Shown here piece by piece: positions 61,759 to 64,000 of a stretch of 64,000 nucleotides of DNA. Positions within the stretch are counted from its first letter, which is position 1, and each line of letters begins with the position of its first letter. The position numbers and the translations under genes are program-made. The stretch is from Rikenellaceae bacterium (lineage in GTDB: Bacteria; Bacteroidota; Bacteroidia; Bacteroidales; Rikenellaceae). The notes under the pieces are model-generated. The model saw nothing but the letters and a program-made list of their open reading frames with translations. It was not told the origin of the DNA and did no database searches. The stretch spans positions 121,007-185,006 of the forward strand of contig WRDF01000004.1 of assembly GCA_009783565.1 (NCBI GenBank), written 5' to 3'.

Positions 61759-64000
61759 ATGAAAAGATTTGTTTTTATGGCTTTTGCCGCCCTCCTGTTC
61801 GCTTCGTGCGTAAAGGAGTTGGATAACGCTCTGCAGTTCCCGCCGGTGGGCGATGAGACAATGGTGCGCCTTGACTTTTCGGTCGCAGGGATGATTGCGG
61901 GCGACGAATTGACCCTTGCGGCACATGCCGATCCTGCTACGCGCTCCATTCCTCCCGATATGGGGCCGGGACAGCCCTACGATGACAACTATCCCACCAT
62001 TCAGAATGTGTGGATCATCCAGTTTGACGGCAACACTCCGTCGGCGAGGATGCTGGGCGCTCCGCGCTTTCTGAGCGTTGCTGACGGCGACCTCGATCTG
62101 ACCGATCCTCAGAACCCGGGTACACCGCCGAACTATCCTTTGAATATTTCGGTACCTCTGGTTCAAGTCTCTTCGGCGTGTTACACGCTTTTCGTGGCGA
62201 ACATTCGTCAGGGCAACCTCTACAACTGGAACCTCACTTCTGAATCGACGTTTGCCGATGTCATTACGAGGGTCAAGGCGATAACGGACGAGAACGGCGT
62301 GTTCGAGGATTTTCTGCCCGGCAAGACGCTTTTGATGAGCGCCGTAACGGAGTCGCCGGTACAACTCGGCACTACGCTCTATCCCGTGTTCACGCGCAAT
62401 GTAGCTAAGGTAACGCTCAATCTGACGCTCTCGAATCCCAACATGACCATCACGTCGGTGCGCCTGCGCAACGTGGCGAATAACATTACATTTGCCGACG
62501 CTGCTTTGGCGAATAACGGCGTGAGCGCGACTACGCTTTTCCCGATAGACGGTTCGCCTATCGACTATGCGGCCATAACCGATGCGGGCGTAATGCCGAC
62601 TAATGGGATGACCGAGACTTTCTCGTGGTACGTTCCGCGCAACCAGCAGGGTGTGAATGCCAGATCCGGCTCGGTCAGGGAGAAGACTTTCTACGCTCCC
62701 ATGAACGCGACCTACATCGAGATCGTGGCGACTTCGACTTCGCCCGCTTCCACGAGCGTATTTCGCGTTTATCCGGGCGCTGACATGATCGGCGACTTCA
62801 ATCTCACGACCAACCATGAATATACCGTTGGCCTGAATGTTGTCGATATAGGCACCGATCCCGCCGACTCGCGGGTTCAGACTTTCGGCAATGTCGATTA
62901 CAGCGGGCCGGGCACTCCCGGTTCGGTTTCCAACTCGTTCATCCTCAATCCGGCCCCTGCCGCAGGTGGCGTGGCGCGTACATACAGAATACCCATCGAC
63001 CAGGTGAACCGCTTTTGGAGCGGTACGGCCGCAGGATACGGCAACAACCCTCTTAACGTCATCGGTGCGTCTGATAATTGGGTGGTCGATCTGATCTGGA
63101 CGGATCTGCCCGCGCTTTTCAGCAGCACTCCATCCACGACGGCCATAACCCTCATGAACAACAACAGTTCGGGTGCAGGCACGGGTACGGGTCCTAACCA
63201 GACGTTTATGCTCAATGTTCCGGCCAATCTGCCTGCGGGCAACTTCACGCTCGGCCTCAAAAAGGTGGGCGGCGACGGCCGCTATCTGTGGAGCTGGCAT
63301 TTCTGGGTTACGGACTACCAGCCCGACAAGTTCAACTTTTCGACGATAGACCCGAACGTTTACACATACATCGTTCCGGGCGGGCAGGTGGAACGCTACG
63401 GCTCGCCGGCCAGCGGCACGGACTTGTGGTCTGGTACCGGCATGAACGCCAACAAGGTAATGATGGATCGCAACCTCGGGGCTGTGGAGACGTTCTTTAC
63501 TACGGCTGTTTATAGTGTGCCCAGGCGTGGCATTCTTTACTACCAGTTCGGGCGTAAAGACCCGCTTCCGGCGGAGTTCACCTATGCTCCCAACGCTTCG
63601 GTCAATGCCATCGGCCCCGTGTCGATAGCCGAGTCTGTGTCTTATCCGTGGGCGTTCTACACCGTGCCGACCGGCAACTGGACTACCGATGCGAACGCTA
63701 CGACGCATATCTGGAACGATCCCAACGTGATCAATAATCAGGCAGGCGAGGGCAAGAGCATCTATGACCCGTGTCCTCCGGGATGGAAACTTCCCGCCAA
63801 CGGCACGTGGAACGACTTCAACCGTCAGTTCGAAGGGCAATTTGTTACCGTACTGAATCCGCTGCGCGATCTGGGGTGGAACTTTGGTCGCGGAATAGGC
63901 AGCGTGAACGTTCCCGTTAACGGACTACGCTACTGGCCCGGAACTACGCTCACCGATCCTGCCCAGGGCAAAATATGGTTCCCTGCTACGGGCTACCGTA
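61759..64000 (+). CDS. Probable fimbrial tip lipoprotein with Fib_succ_major domain (3' truncated by window)
   Basis: The reading frame from ATG 61759 stays open to the window end (747 codons). Lipobox FASC (Cys17); ATRS (Arg62) as probable cleavage site. The first about 370 residues are DUF4906/fimbrial-like (VWIIQFDGNTPSARML; ETFSWYVPRNQQGVNARSG; TNHEYTVGLNV). A Fibrobacter-succinogenes-major-paralogue domain follows, with MDRNLG (569-574), LYYQFGRKDPLP, YDPCPPGWKLP (669-679) and WFPATGYR just before the window ends. Such proteins close many Bacteroides fimbrial operons and are thought to sit at the pilus tip. A long minus-strand open frame over the same bases (61552-63840) is an antisense shadow. 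Confidence 0.82.
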   Translation, partial: MKRFVFMAFAALLFASCVKELDNALQFPPVGDETMVRLDFSVAGMIAGDELTLAAHADPATRSIPPDMGPGQPYDDNYPTIQNVWIIQFDGNTPSARMLGAPRFLSVADGDLDLTDPQNPGTPPNYPLNISVPLVQVSSACYTLFVANIRQGNLYNWNLTSESTFADVITRVKAITDENGVFEDFLPGKTLLMSAVTESPVQLGTTLYPVFTRNVAKVTLNLTLSNPNMTITSVRLRNVANNITFADAALANNGVSATTLFPIDGSPIDYAAITDAGVMPTNGMTETFSWYVPRNQQGVNARSGSVREKTFYAPMNATYIEIVATSTSPASTSVFRVYPGADMIGDFNLTTNHEYTVGLNVVDIGTDPADSRVQTFGNVDYSGPGTPGSVSNSFILNPAPAAGGVARTYRIPIDQVNRFWSGTAAGYGNNPLNVIGASDNWVVDLIWTDLPALFSSTPSTTAITLMNNNSSGAGTGTGPNQTFMLNVPANLPAGNFTLGLKKVGGDGRYLWSWHFWVTDYQPDKFNFSTIDPNVYTYIVPGGQVERYGSPASGTDLWSGTGMNANKVMMDRNLGAVETFFTTAVYSVPRRGILYYQFGRKDPLPAEFTYAPNASVNAIGPVSIAESVSYPWAFYTVPTGNWTTDANATTHIWNDPNVINNQAGEGKSIYDPCPPGWKLPANGTWNDFNRQFEGQFVTVLNPLRDLGWNFGRGIGSVNVPVNGLRYWPGTTLTDPAQGKIWFPATGYR

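Noticed and set aside
61552..63840. Minus-strand open frame of 762 codons
   Set aside because: It lies antisense to a clear lipoprotein/Fib_succ_major gene and reads as Arg/His-rich low-similarity sequence, as expected for a shadow of GC-rich codons.

Overview
The window looks like a chromosomal segment of a fairly GC-rich member of the Bacteroidales. Supporting signs are many promoters of the Bacteroidetes type (-33 TTTG, -7 TAnnTTTG), almost no Shine-Dalgarno sites, an ECF sigma/FecR pair, a Bacteroidetes-type TonB receptor, and two large fimbrial operons of the FimA/Mfa1 kind found in Porphyromonas, Bacteroides and Alistipes. An Alistipes-like (Rikenellaceae) origin is plausible but is an inference from composition and gene content.

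Layout. 1-22.6 kb is mostly housekeeping: the end of a histidine kinase; comF, yifB, def and ruvX on the minus strand; tRNA-Thr(GGT); a short comEC; a UvrD/PcrA helicase; pdxA; thrS; a THUMP-like methyltransferase; a YihY/BrkB membrane protein; mnmG; glnS; a TonB-dependent receptor; and sppA. Between mnmG and glnS lie two perfect parS palindromes plus a degenerate third. 23.0-35.2 kb is fimbrial operon 1: a major fimbrillin, an Mfa2/FimB-type anchor and four larger accessory lipoproteins, the last two being tandem paralogues. 35.2-37.1 kb holds an AT-rich gap, a DUF1573 gene and an AraC-type regulator.

37.2-43.7 kb is the branched-chain amino acid operon ilvD-ilvB-ilvN-ilvC-ilvA. A 29-codon leader peptide with 10 Ile codons and a strong terminator precede it, which is a classical attenuator layout. 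43.7-46.3 kb (minus strand) is a small operon of three paralogous cysteine-rich exported proteins with a peritrophin/CBM14-like cysteine pattern, followed by a beta-propeller lipoprotein. 46.6-50.7 kb (minus strand) is mgtA followed by an outer-membrane protein gene. mgtA is preceded by a tiny Asp/Pro-rich leader ORF resembling enterobacterial MgtL, and a hairpin element is repeated in front of both genes.

51.3-64.0 kb is fimbrial operon 2, cut by the window end. It starts with an ECF sigma factor and a FecR anti-sigma factor, continues with an outer-membrane protein that fuses a signalling STN domain to OmpA-like and DUF3575 domains, then a DUF5119 lipoprotein, four fimbrillin-like lipoproteins, one unassigned lipoprotein and a probable tip protein carrying a Fib_succ_major domain. 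The layout suggests that pilus or outer-membrane state is signalled through FecR to the sigma factor. Interspersed GTCATTGCGAG-type and GTCATTCCGA-type palindromic repeats fill several intergenic gaps and are often bordered by alternating purine-pyrimidine tracts. No CRISPR array, insertion sequence, integrase or rRNA was seen.
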